A stretch of 64,000 nucleotides of DNA from Dermabacter sp. (GCA_030538475.1 JAUNTX010000004.1:1-64000), one strand, 5' to 3'; shown: positions 24,898 through 33,823, counted from the first letter of the stretch. The notes: generated by a model not told the origin, from the sequence alone. Made by a program: numbers and translations.

Positions 24898-25746
24898 ATG
24901 TCACGCGCGATGATCACCGGTTCGACCTCGGGTCTGGGCCTGGAGTTCGCGTGGCAGCTCGCGGGCTCCGGCCACGACCTGATCCTCGTGGCGCGCCACG
25001 AGGAACGCCTCGCGGCCGTGGCCGCCCAGATCGAGGCCGTCTCGGGCGTGCGCGTGCAGACCATGGTGGCCGATCTTGCGGATCCCGCCCAGGTGGCGGC
25101 GGTCGCGCGGCGCCTGACGGACCCGGTGGAACCGGTGAGCCTGCTCGTCAATCACGCGGGCCACTCCCTGCGCACGGACTTCCTGGACTGCGAGGTCGAT
25201 GAGCACGTCGAGCAAGTGGACACGATGATCCGGGCCACGATGGTGCTCTCCCACGCGGCGGCCCGCGCGATGGCGAAGAAGGGCCGCGGGGCGATCCTCA
25301 ACGTGTCCTCGCTCGCCGCGGTCGCCTCCACGAGCGCGTCGGCAGCGGCCAAGAGCTGGATCACGATCTTCACCGAGGCCCTCGCCGCCGAGCTGGAGGG
25401 CACGGGCGTGCACGCGACGGTGCTGCTGCCCGGTTTCGTGCACACCGACGTCCACGAGAACGCGGCCGTCAACGTCGAGGGGCTGCCGCGCGTGACGTGG
25501 CTGAAGGCCCCCTACATCGTTGCCCAGGCCCTCAAGGATTCCGCGGCGGGCGAGGTGGTCTCCGTGCCGTCGCTCGCACCCCGCACGGACCTGCTGGATC
25601 GGATCACACCGAAGGCGGTGCGCCGGTCCCTGCATTCCCCGTCGCTCGCCCGCGCGCTCGCGGGGGTGCGCACGGCCCGGGCCCGCAAGGCCGCGAGGCG
25701 CAAGGCGCTGCGGGGCTCGCTGCGCTCCCGCAAGGGCCGACGTTAG
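24898..25746 (+). CDS. Short-chain dehydrogenase-like protein lacking the catalytic tyrosine
   Basis: 282 aa from ATG 24898. The Rossmann fold is intact: MITGSTSGLGLEFA for the cofactor, VADLADP, LVNHAGHS (NAG-like) and NVSSL with the active-site Ser. Where YxxxK should be, the sequence reads SAAAK (Ser148, Lys152), so the tyrosine that protonates or deprotonates the substrate is replaced by serine. The tail of about 45 residues is very basic (ARKAARRKALRGSLRSRKGRR), an unusual addition. It may be a redox-inactive or altered-mechanism member. Confidence 0.85.
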   Translation: MSRAMITGSTSGLGLEFAWQLAGSGHDLILVARHEERLAAVAAQIEAVSGVRVQTMVADLADPAQVAAVARRLTDPVEPVSLLVNHAGHSLRTDFLDCEVDEHVEQVDTMIRATMVLSHAAARAMAKKGRGAILNVSSLAAVASTSASAAAKSWITIFTEALAAELEGTGVHATVLLPGFVHTDVHENAAVNVEGLPRVTWLKAPYIVAQALKDSAAGEVVSVPSLAPRTDLLDRITPKAVRRSLHSPSLARALAGVRTARARKAARRKALRGSLRSRKGRR

Positions 25747-25793
25747 CCGCCCGCCGGGCCACGGCGCTCGGCAGAGAATCCGCAGCCCCGCGC

Positions 25794-25799
25794 TAGGCT
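25794..25799 (+). promoter_or_regulatory. -10 box of pyrE (leaderless)
   Basis: TAGGCT followed by six bases and ATG 25806. Confidence 0.45.
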
Positions 25800-25805
25800 G
25801 GGGCC

Positions 25806-26411
25806 ATGAGCACAGCCAACCCCTACACCGTGTCCTCCGAGAGCGCCCGCGCCCGCCTGCTCGACCTCATCGGGGAGCTTGCCGTGGTGCGCGAACGGGT
25901 CATTCTCTCCTCCGGCAAGGAGGCAGATTTCTACATTGACCTGCGGCGCGTCACCCTGCATCACGAGGCGGCGCCGCTCGTGGGCCGGGTCATGCTCGAT
26001 CTCTTCGCGCGCGAGGGCCTGCTCGAATCGGTGCGGGCCGTCGGCGGCCTCACGCTCGGCGCGGACCCCGTGGCCACCTCTATCCTGCATACCTCCGCGG
26101 CCATGCACGCGCTCGGCCAGCTGGAGAGCGATCCCCTCGATGCGTTCGTGGTGCGCAAGGCCAACAAGGCGCACGGGCTGCAGCGCCGGATCGAAGGCCC
26201 CGATACCCCGGGCCGTTCGGTGATCGCGGTCGAAGACACCTCCACCACGGGCGGCAGCGTCCTGACAGCCACCGAGGCGCTCGCGGAGGCGGGGGCGTCG
26301 ATTGCCGCGGTCGCGGTCATCATGCACCGCGCCGATGAGTCGCGCGAGGCTGTGGAACGGGCCGGCTACCGCTACCTGGCCGCGTACGACCTCGCGGAAC
26401 TCGGCCTCTAA
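25806..26411 (+). CDS. pyrE: Orotate phosphoribosyltransferase
   Basis: 201 aa. It joins orotate to PRPP to make OMP in pyrimidine synthesis. It has SSGKEADFYIDLRRVTL at the start of the PRTase fold, FVVRKANKAHG in the catalytic loop (Lys), and the PRPP-binding motif VIAVEDTSTTGGSVLTA with the acidic pair in EDT. Standing alone rather than in a pyr operon is common in actinobacteria. Confidence 0.93.
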   Translation: MSTANPYTVSSESARARLLDLIGELAVVRERVILSSGKEADFYIDLRRVTLHHEAAPLVGRVMLDLFAREGLLESVRAVGGLTLGADPVATSILHTSAAMHALGQLESDPLDAFVVRKANKAHGLQRRIEGPDTPGRSVIAVEDTSTTGGSVLTATEALAEAGASIAAVAVIMHRADESREAVERAGYRYLAAYDLAELGL

Positions 26412-26430
26412 ACCCTGCCGAGCCCTCCAG

Positions 26431-27336
26431 TTACACGCGCTCGGGAGAGAACGTGTCGCACGCGGCGTACGTGCCCTCGTTGTAGCCCCGCACGAACCAC
26501 GCGCGGCGCTGTTCGGACGAGCCGTGCGTCCACGTATCGGGCCGCACCTGACCCCCGGCCACCTCGCCCTGAATGTGGTCATCGCCCACCGCGCTCGCGG
26601 CGCTCAGGGCATCGTCCACGTCCTGATCGGTCAACGGCATGAGCATCGCCTGCCCGTTCTCATCGGTCGTCGTGGCGGCGTGGCGGGCCCACATCCCCGC
26701 GTAGCAGTCGGCCTGGAGTTCGAGCCGCACCTGGTCCGATTGCGGGCCGGTCTGCGAGCGATCAATCCGCGTCATCGTCCCGTCAACCGCCTGGATGTGG
26801 TGGCCGTACTCGTGGGCCACGACGTACGACTTCGCGAGCTGCCCGCCCGAGGCACCGAACCGGGACTCGAGCTCGCCGAAGAAGGACACGTCCACGTAGA
26901 TCGACTGATCGGCGGGGCAGTAGAACGGCCCCACCGCGGCGGTCGCGGTGCCGCACGCGGTGGCCACGGAACCATCGAAAATGAGCGCCGTCGGCAGCAC
27001 GAAGTCGATTCCCGCCGCGGGCGCCGCCTCGGACCACAGGGAGTTCGCGGACTCGACCGTGGCCTGCACCAGGCAGTCGTCGCGCAGATTGGCGTCGGCC
27101 CCCGTCGCGCACTCGGTGAGCACGTCGTCGCTCACGCCCTGGGAACTCGCGGGCCCCTGCGAGGTGCCGTCGCCGAGCAGCGCGGTCGGATCCACGCCCG
27201 CGAACATGAGGACGAGCACGAGGACGAGGGTGCCGACGCCACCGCCGCCGAGCGCAATGGCGCCACCGCGGCGGGCGCCGCCCGTGCGTCGGCGGGTGTT
27301 GTCGGAGCGGATCTCCGCCTGGGGATTGAAGGTCAT
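26431..27336 (-). CDS. YpfJ-type neutral zinc metallopeptidase, membrane-anchored
   Basis: 301 aa from ATG 27336. A basic N-terminus (TRRRTGGARRGG) precedes one membrane helix (about 33-47), then an extracytoplasmic domain with two cysteine pairs and the zinc motif VVAHEYGHHIQ (H175, E176, H179), a downstream ELQADCYAGMWA supplying the third ligand, and RRAWFVRGYNEG near the end. It matches the putative neutral zinc metallopeptidase family. Substrate unknown. Converges on pyrE with only 19 nt between them. Confidence 0.88.
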   Translation of the reverse strand: MTFNPQAEIRSDNTRRRTGGARRGGAIALGGGGVGTLVLVLVLMFAGVDPTALLGDGTSQGPASSQGVSDDVLTECATGADANLRDDCLVQATVESANSLWSEAAPAAGIDFVLPTALIFDGSVATACGTATAAVGPFYCPADQSIYVDVSFFGELESRFGASGGQLAKSYVVAHEYGHHIQAVDGTMTRIDRSQTGPQSDQVRLELQADCYAGMWARHAATTTDENGQAMLMPLTDQDVDDALSAASAVGDDHIQGEVAGGQVRPDTWTHGSSEQRRAWFVRGYNEGTYAACDTFSPERV

Positions 27337-27342
27337 GGCTCT

Positions 27343-27348
27343 AAAGTA
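27343..27348 (-). promoter_or_regulatory. -10 box of the metallopeptidase gene (leaderless)
   Basis: TACTTT read leftward, then AGAGCC and ATG 27336. Confidence 0.4.
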
Positions 27349-27399
27349 GTCGGCCCGCCGCCCGGTGTGAGAGTCTTGGACAAAATCCCTGGATAGCGC

Positions 27400-28374
27400 G
27401 TGTTTCGCACCTCCGGCCGCGGGCCCAAGGCTGCTCGCGCGCCGTCTTTTCACCAAGCATCGGATTCTGACGTGACCCAGCCTGCCCCCGCGCCCACGCG
27501 CGCACCCGTCGTTCGTTCCCTCATCGTCCTTGCCGTCGTCGCGCTGATCGCGGTGGGCCTCAGCTTCGCCGGGAGCGCCCGCAGCGCCGAAGTGGCGGGC
27601 CTGCCGCTGTTCACGTGGGCCCTCATCGTCGCCTTCGGCATTCAGGTGATCGTCTTCGTGCCGTCGGCCCTCGTGCCCACCGAACGCTACTTCGACCTCA
27701 CCGGCTCCCTCACCTACATCTCCGTGACCGTCGCGCTGCTGGTCCTGGCCCCGGAGCGCACGCTCGTGACGTGGCTGCTGGCCGGGATGGTGGTGCTGTG
27801 GGCCGTGCGCCTCGGCAGCTTCCTGTTCATCCGGGTGACGCGCTCGGGCTCCGACGGCCGCTTCGATCAGATCAAGCGCGACCCGCTGCGGTTCTTCAGC
27901 GTGTGGGTGATTCAGGGCCTGTGGGTGAGCATGACCGCGCTCGCGGCGTGGTTCGTGCTCTCTTCTACCCCGCATCCGTCCGTGAGCGCGTGGACCATCG
28001 TGGGCGTGCTCGTGTGGGCCCTCGGTTTCGGAATCGAAGTGGTGGCCGATGCGCAAAAGAACGCCTTCCGTGCCAACGAGGCGAACAAGGGCCGGTTCAT
28101 CACGAGCGGGCTGTGGTCCGTCTCCCGCCACCCCAACTACTTCGGCGAGATTCTGCTGTGGGTGGGCGTCGCGCTCGTGGCGCTGCCCGCCCTCGAGGGT
28201 TGGCAGTACGTGGGCCTGATCTCGCCCGTGTTCGTGGCCTTCCTGCTCATCAAGGTCAGCGGGATCCCGCTGCTCGAGAAGCGGGCCCAGGAGCGCTGGG
28301 GCGAGAGCGAGGAGTACCGGGCGTACGTGGCGCGCACGCCCGTGCTCGTGCCGTTCGTGGGCCGACGGGGCTGA
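27400..28374 (+). CDS. DUF1295 / steroid 5-alpha-reductase-like membrane enzyme
   Basis: Up to 324 aa from GTG 27400; a GTG at 27472 (about 300 aa) is an equally possible start, since neither has a clear ribosome site. About seven membrane segments are predicted. The conserved C-terminal block DAQKNAFRANEANKGRFITSGLWSVSRHPNYFGEILLWVG is diagnostic of DUF1295, which shares the NADPH-dependent isoprenylcysteine methyltransferase/steroid reductase fold. The substrate is unknown. Confidence 0.82.
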   Translation: MFRTSGRGPKAARAPSFHQASDSDVTQPAPAPTRAPVVRSLIVLAVVALIAVGLSFAGSARSAEVAGLPLFTWALIVAFGIQVIVFVPSALVPTERYFDLTGSLTYISVTVALLVLAPERTLVTWLLAGMVVLWAVRLGSFLFIRVTRSGSDGRFDQIKRDPLRFFSVWVIQGLWVSMTALAAWFVLSSTPHPSVSAWTIVGVLVWALGFGIEVVADAQKNAFRANEANKGRFITSGLWSVSRHPNYFGEILLWVGVALVALPALEGWQYVGLISPVFVAFLLIKVSGIPLLEKRAQERWGESEEYRAYVARTPVLVPFVGRRG

Positions 28375-28388
28375 CGGGGCCGACGGGG
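28362..28388 (+). repeat. Three tandem 9-bp units across the DUF1295 stop codon
   Basis: CCGACGGGG, CTGACGGGG and CCGACGGGG in direct succession; the middle unit contains the TGA stop (28372-28374). Variation in copy number would shift the C-terminus. Confidence 0.6.
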
Positions 28389-28430
28389 CTCGTGCGGGGC
28401 GGGGATCCCGGTGGCGCGTCGGCGCCTTCA

Positions 28431-28457
28431 GGTTACGGCTACGTAACCGTCTACACT
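28431..28457 (+). promoter_or_regulatory. Palindromic operator and promoter of the acyl-CoA synthetase gene
   Basis: A 7-bp inverted repeat GGTTACG-GCTA-CGTAACC (28431-28448) lies immediately upstream of a TACACT -10 (28452-28457), covering the place of the -35. A repressor binding here would block the promoter. The gene starts 120 nt downstream, leaving a leader of about 110 nt. Confidence 0.5.
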
Positions 28458-28576
28458 GGAGGGAAGGACCTGGCCTTTCATCGCTGAACACGCCGGGGTG
28501 GCCGACGGTTCACGCGACCGACGGCCACGGAGACCAGAAACCGACGCAGACCCCAGCAGAACAGACGAGGCGCCCC

Positions 28577-30466
28577 GTGACCCCCACCACCGCCCTGAGT
28601 GAGGCTTCGAGCCCGCCGGTCCACATCCCGAGCACCACCAAGAACCTCACCGACATGTTCGTGGCCCGCCGCGATCAGGCCCCGAACCACGTGGCATTCC
28701 AGGTGCCGGACGGAGAAGACGAGGCGGGCGGGACCCGGTGGCGCGATGTCACCACCCGCGAGTTCTTCAACGATGTCGAGGCGATGGCCCGCCAGCTGGT
28801 CGCCGCGGGCATCACTCCCGGCAAGGTTGTTGCCATCATGGGCCCCACCCGCTACGCGTGGGTGGTCGCGGACGTGGCGAGCCTCTGGGTCGGCGCCGTC
28901 GTCGTGCCCATCTACGACACGAGCGCGCCCGCGCAAGTGCGCGCCATCCTCGAAGACTCCCAGGTGGTGCGGGCCTTCGCCGGGACCGCCGAGCACGCCC
29001 GTATGCTCACCGACGTGCTTGGCGATCCGGCTCTCGTGTGGACCATGGACGACGAGGGCGGGCCGCACGCCGCGATGCCCGAGCTCATCCGCACCGCCCG
29101 CGAAACCGGGATCAGCGATGCCGATCTCGAAGATCGCCGCACCGCGGCCGATCTCGACACGCTGGCGACCATCGTCTACACCTCCGGCACCACGAGCGAT
29201 CCCAAGGGGGTCATGCTCACCCACGGCAACTTCGTCGGCCAGCTCACGAGCATCGGCACCTCCCACCGGCAGGTCCTCAACGCCGACGGCACCACGATCC
29301 TCTTCTTGCCGCTCTCGCATGTGCTCGCGCGCGGCGTCCAGCTGATCTGCCTGTCCATCGGCATGCGCGTCACCCACCTCAGCGACACCACCAAGGTCAT
29401 TCCCACGTTCGGTGAGGTGCGCCCCTCCTTCGTCATGGTGGTCCCGCGCGTGCTCGAAAAGATCCTCGCGGCCGTCGGCGCGAAAGCCAACGCGAAGCAC
29501 CTCGGGCCCCTGTGGCGCGACGCGCGCCGCACCGCCGTCCGCGTCGGCGAAGCGCGGCAAAATGCGGGCGGCGCCAAGCCCCGCATGAGCCTCGCCCTGC
29601 GCGCCCGCCACGCCCTCTACGACCGCCTCTTTTACTCGAAGATCCGCGCCCTGCTCGGCGATCAGGTCCGCGACATCCTGTGCGGTGGGGCGAGGCTCCA
29701 CCCCGAGCTGGCCCTCGCCTTCCGCGGCTTCGGCATCCCGATCATCGAAGGCTACGGCCTCACTGAAACCACCGCCCCCATCACCGCGAACCTCCCGGGT
29801 GACCTCGTGGCGGGCACCGTCGGCCCCCCTGTGCCCGGCAGTACCGTCCGCATCAGCGAGACGGGGGAGGTGCTCGTCAAGGGCCCCGGCGTGGCGCCCG
29901 GGTACAAGAACCCCGCGCACACCGAGGCCGCCTACGTTGACGGCTTTCTGCGCACGGGCGATCTGGGCTCGCTCGATGCCGACGGGCGCTTGCGTCTCAA
30001 CGGCCGCTGCAAGGACGTCATCGTCACCTCGGGCGGCAAGACGGTCGAGCCCGCCGGGTGGGAGAGCAGCGTGGAGCGCCACCCGCGCGTGGCCCACGCG
30101 GTCGCCGTGGGCGATGACCGCCCGTTCCTGACTGCCCTCATCATCGAGCAGCTCGACGAGGAGGTGACGGACCAGGAGGTGAGCCTCGTGGACGATCCCG
30201 CCCTCGTGGCCGAACTCGAGGCCCTCATTCAGGAGGCGAACAGCGAGGTGTCCCGCACCGAGCAGATCAAGCGGTTCGCCCTCGTGCGCGCCAACCTCGC
30301 CGATCCGGCCCTCATGACCCCGAGCATGAAGCTGCGCCGCACCCCGTTCCTGGAGCGGGCACGCGAGGCCATCGATGCGCTCTACGTGAAGGCCCCGCAC
30401 CCGCAGATCCACGACGTGCGCGGCGCGGATGCGCCAGCTCACACCCCGGCAGGCACCACCGCATGA
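28577..30466 (+). CDS. Long-chain acyl-CoA synthetase (AMP-forming, FadD15 type)
   Basis: 629 aa from GTG 28577. It activates fatty acids to acyl-CoA via acyl-AMP. The P-loop-like YTSGTTSDPKG is at 201-211, GYGLTETTAPITAN forms the adenine pocket, FLRTGDLGSLDADGRL holds the ribose-binding Asp, and the C-terminal hinge lysine lies in NGRCKDVIVTSGGKTVEP. Length and the near-terminal block TPSMKLRRTPFLERAREAIDALY match the bacterial FadD15/FACS group. Monocistronic, followed by DedA after 109 nt. Confidence 0.92.
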   Translation: MTPTTALSEASSPPVHIPSTTKNLTDMFVARRDQAPNHVAFQVPDGEDEAGGTRWRDVTTREFFNDVEAMARQLVAAGITPGKVVAIMGPTRYAWVVADVASLWVGAVVVPIYDTSAPAQVRAILEDSQVVRAFAGTAEHARMLTDVLGDPALVWTMDDEGGPHAAMPELIRTARETGISDADLEDRRTAADLDTLATIVYTSGTTSDPKGVMLTHGNFVGQLTSIGTSHRQVLNADGTTILFLPLSHVLARGVQLICLSIGMRVTHLSDTTKVIPTFGEVRPSFVMVVPRVLEKILAAVGAKANAKHLGPLWRDARRTAVRVGEARQNAGGAKPRMSLALRARHALYDRLFYSKIRALLGDQVRDILCGGARLHPELALAFRGFGIPIIEGYGLTETTAPITANLPGDLVAGTVGPPVPGSTVRISETGEVLVKGPGVAPGYKNPAHTEAAYVDGFLRTGDLGSLDADGRLRLNGRCKDVIVTSGGKTVEPAGWESSVERHPRVAHAVAVGDDRPFLTALIIEQLDEEVTDQEVSLVDDPALVAELEALIQEANSEVSRTEQIKRFALVRANLADPALMTPSMKLRRTPFLERAREAIDALYVKAPHPQIHDVRGADAPAHTPAGTTA

Positions 30467-30575
30467 GGATGCCCCCACATTTCCCCGAGTCTGCACACGA
30501 TCATCACCTCTAGACCCGCCCGGATCCCTAGGATGGCGGAGGAGTTGCCCACCCCCATCCGAGGAGCCTCACCCC

Positions 30576-31220
30576 GTGAATATCGTTGACTGGTCCGTGC
30601 ACATCATGAGCGTGCTCGGAGGCCCGGGCGTCATGCTTCTGCTGCTCATCGAGTGCGTGTTCCCGCCGATTCCCTCCGAGGTGATTCTGCCGCTCGCGGG
30701 CGTCACGGCGGGCACGGGCGATCACAACTTCTTCGTGTTGCTCCTGTGGTCCATCGCGGGCAGCATGGCGGGCGCCTACCTGCTGTACGGCGTGGGTCGC
30801 GCGCTCGGCCCCGAACGCACCCGCCAGCTGTTCATCAAGCTGCCGCTCATCACGCTCGATGACTACAACAAGACGAGCGCGTGGATCGACAAGCACGGCA
30901 TGAAGGGCGTGTTTTTCGGCCGCTTCGTGCCGGGCATCCGCTCCCTCATCTCCGTGCCCGCGGGCATGTTCGCCATGAAGCTGCCCATGTTCAGCCTGCT
31001 CACCTTCGCGGGCAGTGCCATCTGGAACTCGATCTTCTTGAGCTTCGGGTTCTTCCTCGGCACCCGCTGGCACGTGATCGAGCCCTACACCGACATCTTC
31101 TCCAAGGTCGCGTACGCGGTCGTCGCCCTCGTCATCCTCGTCATCGCCGCCCGCCTCGTCATGCGCGAGGTTAAGCGCAAGAAGGCCGGCCTGCCGGATC
31201 CCGACGAGAACGTGCAGTGA
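30576..31220 (+). CDS. DedA-family membrane protein
   Basis: 214 aa from GTG 30576 with GAGGAG upstream. It has the SNARE-associated/VTT fold: re-entrant ECVFPPIPSEVILPLAGVTAG near the N-terminus, AGSMAGAYLLYGVGRALG, then the family signature GVFFGRFVPGIRSLISVPAGMFAM with the conserved FxRFxPxxR arginines, and a last membrane helix with a basic tail. Members are lipid flippases (C55-P or phosphatidylethanolamine) at the inner membrane. The last codons overlap the next gene. Confidence 0.9.
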   Translation: MNIVDWSVHIMSVLGGPGVMLLLLIECVFPPIPSEVILPLAGVTAGTGDHNFFVLLLWSIAGSMAGAYLLYGVGRALGPERTRQLFIKLPLITLDDYNKTSAWIDKHGMKGVFFGRFVPGIRSLISVPAGMFAMKLPMFSLLTFAGSAIWNSIFLSFGFFLGTRWHVIEPYTDIFSKVAYAVVALVILVIAARLVMREVKRKKAGLPDPDENVQ

Positions 31221-31876
31221 CCACCGGCGAGCCGGGCGGCCGCGAGGCCGACGCTCGCGAGGTTGGCGTCGGCCCGTGGCAGGGCCCCTGGCCCGCCGAC
31301 GAACGCTACGACCCCGACCTGCTTGGCGCGGGGGATCGCCGCAACGTCCCCGACCGCTACCGATACTGGCGCCGCGAGGCCATCGTGGCGGATCTGGACG
31401 CCCACCACCGCAACGGCCTGCACATCGCCATCGAGAACATCGAGCACGATTTCAACATTGGCTCGATTGTGCGCACCGCCAACGCGTTCGGGGTCGAGGC
31501 CTTTCACATCGTGGGGCGCCGCCGCTGGAACCGGCGCGGCGCGATGGTGAGCGACAGGTACCAGCACGAACACCACCACCCGAGCCCCGAGGACTTCCTC
31601 GCGTGGGCCAGGGGCGAGCAGCGGGCCGTCGTCGCCGTCGATATCGTGCCGGGCGCCGTGCCGCTCGAGCACACCGACCTGCCCGCCCACGCCGTCCTCG
31701 TGTTCGGCGAAGAGGGCGGGGGAGTCTCCGCGCCGCTGCTTCAGGCCGCGGACCTCGTGGTGGCGATCTCCCAGTTCGGCTCGACGCGCTCAATCAATGT
31801 GGGCCACGCCGCCGCCGTGGTCATGCACACCTGGCTCACCCAGCACGTCGATATTCCACGCGAGCTGCACCTGTAG
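31217..31876 (+). CDS. TrmH/SpoU-type RNA 2'-O-methyltransferase
   Basis: 219 aa from GTG 31217, overlapping the DedA stop. It is a trefoil-knot methylase with motif 1 NIGSIVRTANAFGV (catalytic Arg), motif 2 AVLVFGEEGGGVS and motif 3 ISQFGSTRSINVGHAAAVVM. The 60-residue N-terminal extension is acidic and Trp-rich. The target (tRNA Gm18 or rRNA) cannot be told from sequence. Confidence 0.88.
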   Translation: MTTGEPGGREADAREVGVGPWQGPWPADERYDPDLLGAGDRRNVPDRYRYWRREAIVADLDAHHRNGLHIAIENIEHDFNIGSIVRTANAFGVEAFHIVGRRRWNRRGAMVSDRYQHEHHHPSPEDFLAWARGEQRAVVAVDIVPGAVPLEHTDLPAHAVLVFGEEGGGVSAPLLQAADLVVAISQFGSTRSINVGHAAAVVMHTWLTQHVDIPRELHL

Positions 31877-31950
31877 CGCTCGGCCGGGGCGCAGGTCGCT
31901 TTCCTACACTGGTGTGAGCCGCGTCAAGTATCGACAAGGGGAGCACACCC

Positions 31951-33033
31951 ATGAGCATCACCGTCAAGGCACTGCAGAAGACCGGGCCGAAGGCCCCGTT
32001 CAAGGTCGTGGAAATCGAGCGGCGGGAGCCCACCGGCACCGATGTCCTCATCGACATCAAGGCCGCGGGCATCTGCCACAGCGACATTCACACGATCCGC
32101 AACGAGTGGGGCCCCGCGCACTTCCCGCTCGCCGTCGGCCACGAAATCGCTGGCGTGGTCGAAGCGGTGGGTCCCGACGTGACCGCTTACCGGGTGGGCG
32201 ACCGCGTGGGCGTGGGCTGCCTCGTCGGCTCGTGCGGCGAGTGTGAACAGTGCGACGCCGGGTGGGAAAACCGCTGCGTCAAGGGCGCGATTGGCACCTA
32301 CAACGCTGTCGACGAGGACGGCACGATCACGCAGGGCGGCTACGCCGAAAAGGTCACCGTGCGCGAACGCTTCGTGTGCCGCATCCCCGACGAACTGGGA
32401 TTCTTCGAGGCCGCGCCGCTGCTGTGCGCGGGCATCACCACGTATTCGCCCATCGCCACGTGGAACGTGAAAGAGGGCGATGCCGTCGCGGTCGTGGGCC
32501 TCGGCGGACTCGGCCACATGGCCGTCAAGATCGCCGCGGCCAAGGGCGCGGACGTCACCGTCATCTCCCGCTCGATGAAGAAGGAGGCCGACGCGCTCGC
32601 GCTCGGCGCGAGCCAGGTGCTGGCCACGGGGGAGGATTCCGACGTGTTTCGCGAGCATCGCGGCGAGTTCGACGTCATCATCAACACCATCTCCGCGCCG
32701 TTCAGCGTGGCCGACTACCTGGGGCTGCTCAAGCCGGGCGGCACCATGGTGCTCGTGGGCCTGCCGCCCGAGGGCCTCGCCCTTCCCGCGGGATCCCTCA
32801 TCAACGGGGGCCGGGTGCTGGCCGGATCCAACATCGGCGGCCTGCCGGAAACGCAGGAGATGTTGGACTTCTGCGCCGAACACGGGATCGGCGCCGAGGT
32901 GGAGATCGTGGGCGTGCGGGACGTGGATGCCGCCTACGACCGCGTGGTGCGCGGCGACGTTCACTTCCGCTTCGTCATCGACACCGCGACCTTCGAGGAC
33001 GCCCCCGTGGATCGCCCCGAGATCGAGGCCTGA
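31951..33033 (+). CDS. Zinc-dependent alcohol dehydrogenase (CAD/AdhC type)
   Basis: 360 aa. The catalytic zinc is bound by C42, H64-E65 and the later Cys in LLCAGITTY. The structural zinc is bound by C95, C98, C101 and C109 (CGECEQCDAGWENRC). The Rossmann glycine motif VVGLGGLGHMAVKIAAAKG binds the cofactor; the following SRSMKK, with Ser-Arg rather than Asp, favours NADPH. It resembles YahK/cinnamyl-alcohol-type aldehyde reductases. A TACACT -10 at 31905-31910 and an AAGGGGAG ribosome site precede it. The DDAH gene follows after 4 nt. Confidence 0.9.
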   Translation: MSITVKALQKTGPKAPFKVVEIERREPTGTDVLIDIKAAGICHSDIHTIRNEWGPAHFPLAVGHEIAGVVEAVGPDVTAYRVGDRVGVGCLVGSCGECEQCDAGWENRCVKGAIGTYNAVDEDGTITQGGYAEKVTVRERFVCRIPDELGFFEAAPLLCAGITTYSPIATWNVKEGDAVAVVGLGGLGHMAVKIAAAKGADVTVISRSMKKEADALALGASQVLATGEDSDVFREHRGEFDVIINTISAPFSVADYLGLLKPGGTMVLVGLPPEGLALPAGSLINGGRVLAGSNIGGLPETQEMLDFCAEHGIGAEVEIVGVRDVDAAYDRVVRGDVHFRFVIDTATFEDAPVDRPEIEA

Positions 33034-33037
33034 GCCC

Positions 33038-33823
33038 GTGGCAAGCGTGCTCATGTGCCGCCCCGAGCACTTCGAGGTCTCCTACGCGATCAACCCGTGG
33101 ATGGACCCCACCGTGCAGGTGGATGCCTCGAAGGCCGTGCGCGAATGGGAAGGCTTGCGCGAGACCTACGCGCAGCTGGGCCACGAGGTGCACCTCATCG
33201 AAGGGGCGCCGGGCCTGCCCGACATGGTCTACACCGCCAACGGCGGCTTCACGTGCGACGGCCTCGCCTACGGCACGCGGTTCACGCACGCCGAGCGGCA
33301 ACCAGAGACGGCGCTGTTCAACGCGTGGTTCGAGGACCACGGCTTCCGGCTGCACGAGGCCACCTACACGAACGAGGGCGAGGGCGACCTGCTGCTCGTG
33401 GGCGACGCGGTGCTTGCGGGCCACGGCTTTCGCACCGATCCGCGCGCCCACGCGGAACTGGGCTCCCTCATCGACCGCGAGGTCGTGAGCCTGAGGCTCG
33501 TGGATCCCCGCTTCTATCACCTGGACACGTGCCTCACCCACCTGGGTGACTCCATCGCCTACTACCCGGATGCCTTCGACGCGCCCTCACGTGCCGAGCT
33601 TGCCCGACGCTTCCCCGACGCCCTCACCGTGGGCGAGGACGTGGCGGCGGTGCTGGGCCTCAACTGCTTCGCCGACGGCGAAGACATCGTGGTGTCCCCG
33701 AAGGCCGGCCCCTACCTCACACAGTTGCGGGAGCGGGGATGGAGGGTGCACACCCGCGAGGTTCCCGAACTCGTGCTCGGCGGCGGCTCCATCAAGTGCA
33801 GCACCCTGCGCCTTCGCCGCTAG
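33038..33823 (+). CDS. Dimethylarginine dimethylaminohydrolase-like amidinotransferase-fold enzyme
   Basis: 261 aa from GTG 33038; upstream sequence in the same frame is antisense noise. The guanidino-modifying fold is shown by PGLPDMVYTANGGFTCDG, FYHLDTCLTHLGD with catalytic His161, and GGGSIKCSTLRLRR with nucleophile Cys254. DDAH converts methylarginines to citrulline and methylamines. Close relatives act in arginine/ornithine breakdown, so the precise substrate is inferred. It shares a palindromic CTAG with the convergent regulator: the two stop codons overlap. Confidence 0.84.
   Translation: MASVLMCRPEHFEVSYAINPWMDPTVQVDASKAVREWEGLRETYAQLGHEVHLIEGAPGLPDMVYTANGGFTCDGLAYGTRFTHAERQPETALFNAWFEDHGFRLHEATYTNEGEGDLLLVGDAVLAGHGFRTDPRAHAELGSLIDREVVSLRLVDPRFYHLDTCLTHLGDSIAYYPDAFDAPSRAELARRFPDALTVGEDVAAVLGLNCFADGEDIVVSPKAGPYLTQLRERGWRVHTREVPELVLGGGSIKCSTLRLRR

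Noticed and set aside
26431..28491. 686-codon leftward frame joining the metallopeptidase to sequence antisense to DUF1295
   Set aside because: The metallopeptidase proper begins at ATG 27336 with a basic/membrane start and its own -10 box; the rest is a shadow frame.
28375..28576. Riboswitch in the 110-nt leader of the acyl-CoA synthetase gene
   Set aside because: No known aptamer pattern or terminator/antiterminator pair was seen; the palindrome explains the region better as an operator.
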